64,000 nucleotides of DNA. Source: Embiotoca jacksoni. Taxonomy: Eukaryota > Chordata > Actinopteri > Embiotocidae. This document shows, one piece after another, positions 23,201 through 37,300 of this stretch. Position numbers and translations under genes: made by a program. The notes under the pieces are model-generated. The model was not told the origin of the DNA, ran no database searches, and saw only the letters and a program-made list of their open reading frames with translations. Location of the stretch: contig JAKOON010000066.1 of the NCBI GenBank assembly GCA_022577435.1, forward strand, positions 1,191,683 to 1,255,682, read 5' to 3'. Position 1 is the first letter of the stretch. Every line of letters starts with the position of its first letter.

Positions 23201-26200
23201 GTTGAACCAAACCACAGTGCAGGGGCTGAACCTGACGAGCAGCAGACTGATAAGGTCCGTGCACACACACACACACACACACACCCTCTCTCTCGCTCTC
23301 TCTCTTTCTCACTCACTCACTCACTCACTCACTCACACAAACAAAATTCACTGGGTCCGACATCTTCAACTCTTCAAAGTGTAAAAGTTGACTCAACCAA
23401 TCAATCCAACACCTTCATGAAGACATGTTGGAATGGAGTTCTCTTGGTATATAGTAGTCATAGATTATGATGTCACCAACATGACGTGATGTCACATCAG
23501 ATGACTTCCAAACATGATGATGTCACCAACATTATAGAGTTTACATGTATAGAACTTGATCACCTCAGCAGTCTTCACAGTTTTCTTCCCATTCACTCAC
23601 ACTTATGGCAGCAGAGCACCCATGCAAAGATCTCTCCTTTCCACCAGGAGAACCTTTGGGTTCAGCGTCTTGCTCAAGGACCTTTCAGTATGTGAGCAAG
23701 AAGAACCGGGGATTGTACCACCAACCTGTTAGTTACCGAAGCTGCTTCATTACAATTCCTTGGTAAAGATTAGACCGCTGGTTTCCAACCTTTCTGCCCT
23801 CGGACGTCTCACAACAAGAGTGTTCATAAGTCTATGACCTCTTAAACCTTTTCCCTCCAACATTTGTACATGATTTATGTTTCAATAAATGTTCAAATGA
23901 TCCAATATCTCTACATATATCAAATAAAAATAAAAATATAACAGCAGTATAATATATCAGTCAGAAGGACCAAACCAGTACTTTTACTTTCATACTTTAG
24001 TGACATTTTGTTGCTAATGCCTGAATAATCTTTTTTTTTTTACTTGTATTGGAGCTTTTTTACATGACTGTAGTTTAGTTAAGTAAAAGATCTGATGACT
24101 TCCTAAATTGCACTCGTTTCCTCACTCACTCTACAGAGTCTTTGTCTCTGTTCGTGAATGTGAAATGAAATATTCATCGATATCATCCAACATGGATATT
24201 AAAGCCAGGAGAAGGCCTGATGCAGCTGACGTGTCTGTTTGATGTGTTTGTGCTCAGCTTCCTCTGGACGTGTTCAATAACTACTTCAGCCTTGGATTCG
24301 ACGCCCATGTGACTCTAGAGTTCCACGAGTCCAGAGGTAAATCAAGAAATATTTTTAATTGGCACTGATTGAATACTACGAAGTTTGTATACGTGGAATA
24401 TTTTGCTGACTTCCCGTCTCTCCTTCTGTTTTTATTTTAGAAGCCAACCCGGAGAAGTTTAACAGTCGTTTTAGGAATAAGATGTTCTATGCCGGGGTAA
24501 GTTTTAAAAATACAATATAATGTAGTTTCTACTTGTTATAGGTCTATTAAATGACCCGTTTGGTGAAGTCGGGTCTCTTTTGGTCCTTTTTGGTCGCTCC
24601 GAGCACCCGTACCGTAACACCACGGATAGTCACGCACTTAACATCCTTAGTTACATTCTCAGATATCTTTGTTCATCAGATATCTTTGTTCATCGGATAT
24701 CTTTACTGAGATACTGGCCTGGTCATTATTGAGATGTTCTTCCAGCTGTTCTTCCAGATGTGTTACTGAGATGTACTTCCTGTTCCATGTTTATTTTTCT
24801 ATCAGACGGCGTTCTCTGATTTCCTGATGGGAAGCTCCAAAGACCTGTCAAAGCACATTAGAGTGGTGGTGAGTAGCTGTCAGTCAAACTGTCTATTCTA
24901 TTCTATACTATTCTATTTTACAGTGCTATTCTATACTATTCTATTTTACAGTGCTATTCTATTCTATTCTACACTATTCTATTCTATACTATTCTATTTT
25001 ACAGTGCTATTCTATTCTATTCTATTCTATTCTATTCTATTCTATTCCTGTGTTTTCTGAGTCTGTGATGTGTTTCCATGTTTCAGTGTTCAGTCTCTGT
25101 GTTCTCCAACCAGATGACATCATTGTATTCTAGATAAAGTGTTTGAGGAACTGGTTGGTAGTGACATCATCAGGAGCAGCAGCTTCTTCTTCTTCTTCTT
25201 CTCTTGTTGCTGCAGGACTCTGTAGAGGAAACAGAGCTGAAGGTCAAATTTAACTCTCTCTATTTGTCCCCCCCCCCCCGGTCTCCAGTGTGACGGGACA
25301 GATTTAACATCGAAGGTTCAGGACTTGAAGCTGCAGTGTCTTGTCTTCCTCAACATCCCCCGGTCAGTCAGCAACATTCAAAAATTGTTGAGTTTTTTTT
25401 GCATAAAAAATACCAACGTAAATGCTGACGTGGCGTCTCTCAGGTATTGTGCCGGCACCACGCCGTGGGGGAACCCCGGGGAACACCACGACTTCGAACC
25501 GCAGCGCCACGACGACGGGTACATCGAGGTCATCGGTTTCACCATGACGTCACTGGTACGGGGTTCTCTGGGGGAGGGGGGAGGGTCCTGGTCGTCTCGG
25601 TAACCGGGGAGGGACGACCCAGCTTGCCAGCTGAAAGTCTGTCTTAATTAGAGACAATCAGTTAAATACAGTTGATAGACAAAAAAGTAAAAAGAACAAA
25701 ACCTTTTAGTTTACGATACATATTTTCATTCTGATGATATTTTCAGAACCTTTATGGAGGACAAAGAAAAACGTTCTGTCCAATTAAACATTTATTAATG
25801 TGTTTCTAATCCAAACTAAAGATGATTGGTAGAACTGATACTTTTGATTTTGTGTTTTCTTCCACAATAACATAAGTATCATGTATATAAGTTATCACCA
25901 CCTACTGTCCGTTTTAGTCAACTCAGAGAACACAAACAAAGACATGTGTTTCCCTCCAGATACTCTGAATAGTCTACCAGGATTTTTGGAAATGTTTAAC
26001 CAGCTTTTAGGTTTTTGAAACGAGTTTTAATTTGGTTTTTTTTCTTCAGTATCTCTTGAACTCATGAACTGTCTCTCTCTCTGCAGGCGACTCTCCAGGT
26101 CGGAGGTCACGGCGAGCGGTTGAACCAGTGCAGTGAAGTCACGTTAACTACGACTAAACCGCTGCCAGTACAGGTACGTATATAAATATATATAAGTATA

Positions 26201-27082
26201 TATGTATAGAACTTATTGTTAGTGTAATCTCCGTTTCCATGGCAACACATGGGGTAAGGACTAACAACTGGAAAACAATCAGTAGACTCTTAATGTAACG
26301 TACTCCATGTTTGCTACTCCAGGAAGTAGTCCGACCCTTAGCAACCACCCTAGCAACAGAGAGGATTTCTAGTCTCCAACTGAATAAATACAGAACATAG
26401 AAACACTAAACTGATCAGCTAGCTCAGTCTGGTTGGAACAAAGATATCTGATGAACAAAGATATCTGATGAACAAAGATATCTGAGGATGTAACTAAGGA
26501 TGTTAAGTGCGTGACTATCCGTGGTGTTACGGTACGGGTGCTCGGAGCGACAAAAAAGGACCAAAAGAGACCCGACTTCACCAAATGTGTCATTTAATAG
26601 AACTAGAACAAGTAGAAACTACATTATATTACATATTATATGAAATTCTATTCTAACTATATATTCCATTGAGGAGGTGGAGTCATATTTGTAGTGATGA
26701 TATGTTGTTGTTGAAATGTTCAGTTGACCAATCAGATCTCTGGGGCGGAGCTATTTGTCTTTACTATCAAGGATTAAAACCATCTATCTTCAGGTCATGT
26801 CCTGATTGATTGACGTACTCATTGATTGATTGACGTACTCATTGATTGATTGACAGACTCATTAATTGATTGACGGACACGATTGATTGACGGACTCGTT
26901 AATTGATTGATGGACTCATTGATTGGTCGGTGTGTGTCTCTGTCAGGTGGACGGTGAACCGTGTCGGCTCGCTCCGTCCGTTATCCACATCAGCCTCAGA
27001 AACCAGGCTAACATGGTTCAGAAGACCAAGAGACGGACCTCACTACCACACCTTAATGAGTGGGTTACGCACACACACACAC

Positions 27083-27122
<40 letters not shown>

Positions 27123-28284
27123 TCCACCGATAGAACCTCACACTCAACATGTACAACCTGTAATTAATTTATTAACAGTGTTCTGGATGCGTGTGTGTGC
27201 GTGTGCGTGTGTGTGTGTGTGTGTGTCTCTCAGTCAGCAGCCAGTCCCGGAGAGACTCCGGATCCGAGTCAGCAAGATAAGCATGACAGACTACGAGTCT
27301 CTGCACTACGACAAGGACAAACTACGGCAAGCGTGTAAGTCCACACATCCATGTACCGAGTCACTGAACACGGCATCATGCTAAATACATACGTGTGCAG
27401 AAACAGACTTAAAAAAAAAACTTTTTTGATGCAATGTTCACTGAAAGTTGATTGAAAGTTTATTTATTTAAGATGAAAAATGTTCCCAGGTGTATTTTGG
27501 TAATTTGTCAAAACCGTTATTATTAACATTAATAATATAACATAATATAATATTACCTAATAATTTTAGGTAAAAAAAACAACATAATAAAAGTAAAAAT
27601 CACACAACATTAGTCGCTGATAGGAGTAAAAACAAAATAACTAAAAAGATAAATAGTCAGAAGTCAGGTGTGTTTTCTACATGTCGTTGGAGGGGGTGGA
27701 GCTTCAGGTGTTCGATGCTGATTGGTTAAAAGTTTCCTCTACGGTCAGACAGGAAGTCTGAGATCCAGCTGCAGGTGCAGCAGAGTTTGGATGACTGAAT
27801 TAAAGGTGGAGATGATGTTTACTAGCTGGTCCTCAGACCTGTTGGCCCAGCAGGGGGTCCAGGACGCTGGTCTGTGATGGACGTCACCACCTCAGAGAGT
27901 CTTTACACTCTGCAGGTGTGTTGTTTTGGAGACTGAGGATGATGGTGATGATGATGATGGAGTTCATCAGGGAAGTGCAGGCTGAGTTGTTTTCTGCTGT
28001 TGAAGTTCCTCTAAATAATCATTCAGCTTCTCTAACTTCCTCCTCGAAGCTGTTTTTTGACGCTTTAAACCGACTCTTCAACAATAATCTTTATAGTCTT
28101 TATAACTTTGTCCGAGTTTCGCTGAAAACTCGAATTTTATTTGATCATTCATCAATACTCTGATAGCACCAGAACCAGTGGTGAAATCTAACAGTTACTT
28201 CAGTACGTTTTTGAGGTATTTGTAGTTTACTTGAGTATTTCCATTTAATGCTATCAATACTTCCACTGTACTACATTTCAGAGG

Positions 28285-28319
<35 letters not shown>

Positions 28320-31300
28320 TTTTGCTCCTCTATATTTTACCCACAGCTATATTTAGTTGCTATTATTGTTATTTAGTTACTTTTCAGAATACAGTTCTTC
28401 ATCCTCTTCCTGTCCAGTGAAAACTATGGATCTCCAGATTTGGTGATATTTAAATTTGAATCTTTATTTGATGAACTGAACTATTAAATATTCCTTCAAT
28501 GAATTAGAAAAATCTCCGACTTGTAAAAGGTAAATAAACAGTTTAAAAACAACAACGTGGATCCGCTGGGAAATGTCACAAATGTATTTTAGCCAATTTA
28601 TTTATATTGGACCAAAAATGAGAAGTCTTAACTATTTTATTAACTTTTGAAATAATAAAGTGAAATTTGAAACACATGATAATTTTTATTTTTTCTAAAT
28701 TTTGCACGTCTCCATCTTCCTGGAGCTTCAACAAAGATGAGTTCACCTTCAATAAAAAAAAAAGTATTTAGAGAAACTTGTTCAGTACTTCCACCAGGAT
28801 CCAGTAGAGGGCGACGTGGAACCGCGCTGAAGCAGACATAAAGACAAAGACATAAAGCAGCAAATGAAATGTTCCCAATCCATGACATCCAATCTGAGTC
28901 TGTCTGACATTATTAAGATCTTTTCTCCAAAATGCATTTCAGAGGAAAGTTGATCCCAGATCAGCCTGACATTAAATCAGAGCTCAAATGTTCACGTTTT
29001 AATTTGTATTTTACCTTTTAAAACCGAGATTCGTCTGTCCTCTGTTAAACTAACTCCATCAATCAACCAATGCAACTTTATTTATACGGCACTTTGCTTA
29101 CATTTTGGGTGAAGTTCAAAAAGGGCTTCACAGATGATTGACAGGTCAAAATTAAGACGGACAGTTGTAGATCACACAAACACGATTAAACAGAAAAATA
29201 ATACGATTTAAAAACCACTTTGAGATGATGGAGATGAAAGACATGTAGAAGATGGATTAAAAGCTAAAATGACAATAACAGAAACTAAAAAAAAAGGAGA
29301 ATAAAAGATGAGGACGATGCATTAAGAAGATTAAAACACAAGATGAGAGGGATTAAAAGTTTGAAAGCGTGCAGGAAATAAATAAAGAAAAGCAGATCGA
29401 TAAAAAGATATGATTTATTAAAATTATGTCTCCAGGCTCAGTGTGTAAGTATGTAGGTCAACGGGATCGTTGTCAGCGTCTCTCCTCCCTGATGATGCAG
29501 CGATGCAACTACCGTGTGTCTGCTCACATGTAACACGCCTGTGATTTTAGTTTTTTAACATGTTACATACACAGGGCAACCAGCAGCTCTTCCATCTAAA
29601 TGTGAATGTTTCATGTCAGTTCAGAGGTTTGACACCGGGTGGCGCTGTTTCCTTTTTACAGTATTATAAACAGCCTATTTTATAATCCTGTTTATAGTCA
29701 TGTTTTCATGGTTCCTTTTGTTTCTGTATGTTTTTTATATCATCTGTATGTAGCGTTCAGCATCCTGGGATTTAAACCCAATCCGTGGTGGATATTTATA
29801 TATATATATATATATATATAAAAATATAAATGTGTATATATACATATTTCATACTAATTCTCAACACATTTCTTTTTATTTTTGTAACTATTATATAAAA
29901 GTATGTTTTTGTTTACATAAGCTTCATTTCTTTTCTTTTTCTCCTCCTCCTTTTGTTCTCGTCTCCCAAAGTTTGAGTAGTTTTCTCTCATTATGCAAAT
30001 CAATCCGTGCTCTTACTTGGAGGACGTGTCACACTCAGGGAGGTGGTGAAAATGTTCCGACACCTGGAGCGTCGTCGCCAACACACAATATAGAATATTT
30101 AGATTCATATGGAGAGATTTAGGTGGATGTTTTCATAACTGTACAGGATCTGTTAACAGAACAAAACAAAAAAATCAGATCAATGTTTCAAATTTAGTGG
30201 AATTAAGAAATGATGTTGTCTGATCAAGATTCAAGAGATTTAAAGGATCCGTACTTTTATTTCGATGCACAAAAATAAGTAAAAAGTTACAAATGTACAA
30301 ACAAATCCATTATTATAACTGCAGGTTATATTGTGGGTTATGTCTACAGTATGGTAATAAGGATATTATATTATACAACCAGTAGCTCCACCCCAGAGAT
30401 CTGATTGGTGACATCACACGCTGCTCATTACTAGAAATTTGACTCCGCCTCCTCAATGGGAATATAGAATTAGAATAGAATTTTATATAATATGTAATAT
30501 AATGTAGTTTCTACTTGTTATAGGTCTATTAAGTAACACATTTGGTGAAGTTGGGTCTCTTTTGGTCCTTTTTGTCGCTCCGAGCACCCGTACCGTAACA
30601 CCACGGATAGTCACGCACTTAACATCCTTAGTTGCATCCTCAGATATCTTTGTTCATCAGATATCTTTGTTCATCAGATATCTTTGTTCATTAGATATCT
30701 TTGATCATCAGATATCTTTGTTCATCAGATATCTTTGTTCCAACCAGACTGAGCTAGCTGATCAGTTTAGTGTTTCTATGTTCTGTATTTATTCAGTTGG
30801 AGACTAGAAATCCTCTCTGTTGCTAGGGTGGTTGCTAAGGGTCGGACTACTTCCTAGAGTAGTAAACATTGCGTACGTTACATTAAGAGTCTACTGATTG
30901 TTTTTTCCAGTTGTTAGTTATACCCCATGTGTTGCCACGGAAACGGAGATCGCACCAACAAATAGTAATTTTGAGGGTGAATTTGTCCATAACATGGACT
31001 CATGTAGATTCCATTGTTGTGGTTTCTGTGCCCGTTAAACATTATATTGTTTTTTGATTATTGCGATGCTGTAAATTTGACTGCACATGATGTTGAGAAC
31101 AGCACCAGAGCATCAGAGCTGGAACCAGAGAAGTTGTTTTTTTAAAAATCTTTGAATATTTTTCAGCCCGTCTTATTTGTTGTCATCTTCTGTGTTTATG
31201 TGTCTCATTTTGAAAAGGTCAGCGGATGAAGCCTCTGAGAGGAAAACAGTAGCTGCATTTTAATAGCGACGGTTTGAACGCGTCTTCTGCTCTTGCCGGC

Positions 31301-34300
31301 TTTGAGGAATAATTGGCAAAAAAAAAAAAAAGTAAACACTTTTTCTGGAATCTGTCAGATCCTACTTGGCTTCTGTTAGTGAAGCTTCTATTGGATGATC
31401 GAGGTGTTTAGACTCAATGAAAGGTGCTGTGTGTGTGTGTGTGAGATCCGTGTGATGTTCAGCCAGCGTGCTTTTTGCCTCGCTGGCCTCAGGAGGCGGC
31501 TTTTCATTCACGTGAATTTACTGATGACGAGCCAGACGAGATTATTTATCAGAATAAAAGCCGACGTCGGTTTGGCGCCGGACGCAAATCACCCGATGTC
31601 CAATATTGATGAAATTCTACTGTTTGCACCAGATGTGTGTCACATCGGGCCGTGTGGGGATTTTCCTCTTTCATTCTTATTGTCATTTTATTATTCAGCA
31701 GCACTTTAGTGGGTCAGATGGATTTTCACACAAACTAATCACAGTTCCTGTCGTCTCCAAAATTTAAGGAAACTTCCACCTGCAGCCGGGAAGTTTTCAT
31801 AGTAAAACTCAAAGACCGGCAGTCAGGAGGATTTTAATTGCTACGTGTTAAGAAGTCCTCGGGGACGTTGGAGTCGCTTTGGGATTGCTTGGAGTACCTT
31901 GGAGAGTACGCAGGACTTTAGTACTTCAACTCTTCTCTCTAAATATATATAAATATATTTTCAAGGAATTCTACAAGTGTTGCAATTTATCTTTACAAAT
32001 TGTGAAGAGACCACATGACTTTATAATAAATAAGAAAAATAACATACAAGAAAGAACAATAAAATACAAGAAAAATAACATAAAAGGAAGAAAAATAACA
32101 TAGAAGTAAGAAAAATAACATAGAAGTAAGAAAAAATAACATAGAAGAAAGAAAAATAAAATACAAGAAAGAAAAATAACATAGAAGAAAAATAGCATAC
32201 AAGTAAGAAAAATAACAGAAGAAAGAAAAGTAAAATACAAGAAAAATAACAAGAAAGAAAAGTAAAATACAAGAAAGAAAAACAAGATACAAGTAAGAAA
32301 AATTAAATACAAGTAAGAAAAATAAAATAGAAGAAAGAAAATACAAGTAAGAAAAATAAAATACAAAAACTAATATAGAAACAAGGACTACATCAGCTGT
32401 CAAAATAAGAGCTTTAGATGCTGTTTAATTCATGTTATATTCAACACATAGACCTGCTGGATGAAACAAACAAAGAGACGTCTCTGACAACTGGACGTGT
32501 GGACAAAACTCATTAAACATCCAGTAATATGGAATCACTTCCTCTGATCACAAACATTTAATCATCATTTTAATGTGAAGAACACATTTCCCACAAACCT
32601 TGAGTTTTATTTGGTGATGAAAACAGCAGCAGAGACTTTCTGGTTGGAAATCAGGAGTTATTGTTGTTAATAAAGTGAGTTTAGTTTGAAAAGATTTGCT
32701 TTATGTCGTTAATACTTTCAGCTCAGATTCTGATGGCGTTTATTGCAGGAAAAATTGCGGCAATTTAAAACAACTGCAAACTTTGCCTTCAAATGACTTT
32801 AAACAGCTTCTGGTTCGGTTTCTTTCGGTCATAATGGGAATTTCTGTCGCCAGTTTTGATCGTTCCTCCTACGGAGTATTTAATTCCCGGGTCGGCGCCG
32901 CTCTCCGCTACCAGAATTAAAGCAGCACTTCCAGCGGGGTTGACGGGCTCCGACTGTTTAAGCAGATTTCAAAGTGCCGTCGGATAATTGTTCTGTTCCT
33001 CTGCATCTCCAGCCGTCCCTCTGGGGCTCATCGTGGTGCCCGGCGACAGCGACCTGGAGACCTGCCGAGAACACATCCGGCGCCTGCAGGAGGTAAGGAC
33101 GAGAGAGAGTGTGTGTGAGAGTGTGTGTGTGTGTGAGAGTGTGTGTGCGCTGAGGGGGGGAGGGGGGGTACAGATGAAAAGGTCACAGCTCTGTGTCACC
33201 AAATGGAGAGAAGTGACACAAATCCAGACGAAGAAGAAAGTAAGCAGGAAGCCAGCTTTTAATTAAGCTGTGTGTGTGTGCGCGTGCGTGTGCGCGTGCG
33301 TGTGTGTGTGTGCGTGTGCGTGTGTGTGTGTGCGCGCTCCCCTCTCTACTTTTCCTACTTCTCTCTCCGTCTCCAGGACGTCTGCTCTGTCCACCCCTCC
33401 TTCAGATGTTTGGGACGGCAGGTTGGTAGTTAGATGTTTGTTTGTTGTTTGGCTCAGAGGCACGCGGGAAACTAACAGCTGCTCCCAAAAAAACTCAGAC
33501 ATTAAACCCTCCACGCATTCACGTGAAGTTGCACGGCTTTTTTTTTTTTTCCTTCGGCGAATGATAATGGCCGAAACCTGACGATACTACGTCCCGCCCA
33601 CCGATAGCTGTAACCTGACTGCACCACAGGCCTGTCAATCAAACAGACACGCCCCCAAAAACAGGTCTTCTTGAATCTTCTTTTCTAATGAATGAGGGAT
33701 TATTTTCAGATGGACCTCCAGAAAACTAATAAGAAGGAGTGACTTTAGCTAACAACACCGAGATAACTGATGGACACATTTTATTCACTTTGGATTTGAT
33801 GAGAGAAGTTGAATGGGAGTCTGTGGAGCCGGAGGCTTTTTGGAGCCGACCTCTAGTGGCACTCGCTGGTATTGCAGCTGAAGACACTTCTGCATCGGAC
33901 TCATGTTTGTGTTTAAATTCAAATGTATGATATATATTATATATATCAAACAAAAGCAGTGACTGTCATATACTTCCTGGAGGTGTGCCCTTCTTACTTT
34001 TTCAATGCCGTTATTTTGCCCTTTTTTTTCATACTATTTCAATATGAATATGGATATGAAACATCTTCATTGGAAATGCTTATAAAGTGTGTTTCTAAAG
34101 AGATGATATGGAGCCCTTTTCCTACGAGACTCGCTGGAAATCCCGGACACATGAAACAAAGTTAGTTTTAGGTCACTGGAGGATTATTTTTTGGAGACTT
34201 TGAATAACTAATCTGCCGTCCGTAGTTCACGGCATCGCCGGAGGAGTCGACGTTGAGTCGGGGTACGAATGTCCCCGATGATGAGCGTAGACGTGTCGCT

Positions 34301-37300
34301 CGGCTGTCTGAACGGATCAGTCGAGCCCACAGACCAACTGACAGACAAAGAAAGAAAAACCCACTGATAGAAAGACCGACGGGGAACCACTCGGAAACAA
34401 AAGCTGGTTTGGACCGTGACAGCAGCAAGATTCAAGCCGTCAAAACGGCAGAGAAAAGCGTGAGTGACGACTTTGATGGAAAAGGTTACGTCTGACAGCG
34501 GCGCTGCTGATAAGCGAGCGTGAGTGATTGACAGGTAACGAAGTCTCAGCTCCATTTTAACGGGATTTAGTCGCAGCCGACAAAGTTCCAGCGGCAGGCT
34601 GGAAAATGAACGACAAGCCTTTTAATGGGAAAATAGAGGAAACAGCGACGCGAAGTCAAGCGTGTCAAAATGTTTGTTTTTTCCCGCATGGTTGGACTCG
34701 TCCTACGACGTGTTCCTTGACCTCCGCCGATTATAAACACGGCAAAGCGAACGTGGGACACTGCAGGCGTTGCTGTCCAACCCGGTGTTACGGGAAATCG
34801 TGAAAACAGACACACTACAGCAAAAACGTGAGATAGCCACGCGTTGGGCTGTCGAGGCGTGACAGGTTCACGTTTTGTAAGCGTGAAAGTAAAAGTAGCC
34901 AGCGCGTGGCCACTTTACGTTTTGCCGTGTTACGTGAGGAGCGCTTCTTTTAGCTGTGGCGACAATGTGGCGTTTCCTCGATAGAGCACCACGGACAGTG
35001 GAAAAAAAAAATCCAAATATTAGCGGGAACTAGCGGAGGCATCGTCGTTTTTTCTTTCGCGTTGTTTTACTCTTTTCGAAACACAGGCACTCGCGCGTGA
35101 GCGATGATTGGTCCGTGTCATACTCGTTTATCTGACGGAGTTACCGCCATGAAAGAGAAATATTTCTTGTGTGGTCTAATTACAAACGACTCTCGATGCT
35201 CTATCAAGATGAAATGCTAGTTTGAATACCTCTAAAACATAAAGTCGTGGATGAATTTGTTGGTACCCTTCCATGAAAAAAAAGTTAAACCCACACTTTT
35301 CTCAGAAATAATTTCAAACTGACAAAAGTAACGACCCTCCAACATTGTTTATTTTATATCTAATAAGAATCAAACTCAGATTAGGATTTTTGATACAATA
35401 GAATAATTCAAATACGACACTATTTCCCAAAAAGTTGTGACGGCATATAGAATGTGAATTCAACAGGATGCAATGAGTTGCAAATCACATAAACCAATAT
35501 TTTATTCAAAAATAGACCAAAGACAACATATCAAACTGAGAAATTTTATTGTTTTATGAAAAATATCTGCTCGTTTTGAATTTAACGCCAGAAACACGTC
35601 TCTATAAAGTTGTTCCAGGATCATGTTCACCACTGAGCTGCATCAAATCTTCTTTTAACAACACTGAAAACGTTTGGGAACTGAGGAGACCAGTTTCTGG
35701 AGTTTTGAAAGTGAAATGTGGTCCCATTCTTGCCTGATGTAGGATTTCAGCTGCTCAACAGTTCAGGGTCCCTTTTGTTGTATTTTCACGATCAAACATG
35801 GTTTCAGAGCAAATTAATTCCCTTTCAATATTTACTATTCAGTTTCAAGTTTATCGAAATTCACTTTCAAGTTATGCTGATAAGATTCAGTTTCTCTGTA
35901 CAATAATTGCAGTTAAATACTTGCGGATTTACCACTAATCATGAGGGTGCAGGTTCAATGCCCGCCTGTTGATGTGTGAATTAAGTGTGAGGTAAACTTA
36001 CAAAGACGCCGCTAAAGTCATGAAGTGCGATATTAGTGCTCTCCGATTTAAGATTGCATGTCGCTCACACTTGTTGCACCGAAGAAGCAGAATCAGAGAA
36101 AAGAGAACAAACCGTCCTGAAGTTGATGCACATGAGCTCAGTCAGCACTTTTGTTTCCGTAGAGATGCGTTTCCCCTGCGTGTCTCCGTGCCGACGCCTG
36201 ATGCATGACCTGTTGTCCATGCATGGCTGCATGTGTGAGTTTATTGTGTTATGACCTGTCGTAGAAGGTTTGTCCTTTAATTCTTGACTTTTATTTGTTA
36301 TTCATTCCTTTTTATTTAAACATACTTTCTGATCGAGGGCGTCTCTTTGAGGCACTAATATCCAAGGATAGAGGCTTAATGACAAAACAAGAACAATTTT
36401 AATGTTTGAAACACACTTTTTTATTTTATTCTGGCAGCAGACAAAAAGCCTAAATAGAAATTCCACAATATCTAGTGCCTCATATTATAAGCACCTTATT
36501 TTGTGGTACTGACACAAGAAGAATTGTACTGCTAGTTATCCTCAAAACACATTTTAAATCATGAAAAGAAGTAATTACCAAAGATAAGAACTCCATCTGG
36601 TTGTTTTGACAGAATTCCACTCGGCTGTTAACACGATCTAAAAACTGCGCTTACTGCGATTATTCTTGTACCAACGTAAAGCTGCTATAAGCAGATATCC
36701 AGGCGCATTTGCATTTTCTTGGTGCAGCACGAGGAGGTTGTGTTGAGTTGCTATTTTGGGGGGCTTAACATAAACCCGGCTGTGCTGAGATGAGGTGAAA
36801 CGGCACAGCGAGGGGGGCGTTGGTGAAGGTTTCTGGCGTAAATTTTTGGGGTGAAATTGCACTTCTACCAGATGGAACCGGGTCGAAGTGCCGCCCAACC
36901 GACGGAGGGATGTGTTCATGCTCTCAGACAGGTGTGGTGGACGTCAAATGGAATTTCATCCCACTGAATGCAACGTTTTGATTCAGTTAATCATATGAAA
37001 AATGAAGCTGCATGTTGTCTATTGAATCGGATATAGATCAGGCAGTTGGTGTGCGTCATGATGCAATAGCTGATCTCAGCATATAATATGAAAGGCAATT
37101 TAGGTTAGCCCTTTTTCCGACTCGTCTGGTTTCATAATCTGTGCAAGCCCAGCGGCAACCAGCGGTGATGTCATCAACCATCAGTGATGTCATCGTTGGT
37201 TTGTGAACGTTATGAATCCTCCAGTTCAGATTCTGTCCGTCACCATCTCGCTAGTTCGGAGCGGTTTGGAGCAGGAAGTGACCATATTTGGACGAGCTGG

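Larger units (their letters stand above)
27335..33012 (+). other. dgkz intron 22
   Basis: 5.7 kb. Holds TA microsatellites (28287-28318, 29796-29830), a tail-like repeat (29065-29240, with GGCTTCACAGATGATTGACAGG), R2 (30373-30962), an A-rich minisatellite (32032-32368) and R3 (32385-32690). 31440-31700 is GC-richer and non-repetitive. No exon recognised. Confidence 0.5.

Noticed and set aside
31971..32403. Long minus-strand frames rich in Phe, Tyr and Leu that look like membrane proteins
   Set aside because: They are translations of the A-rich minisatellite; similar frames open in more than one register.
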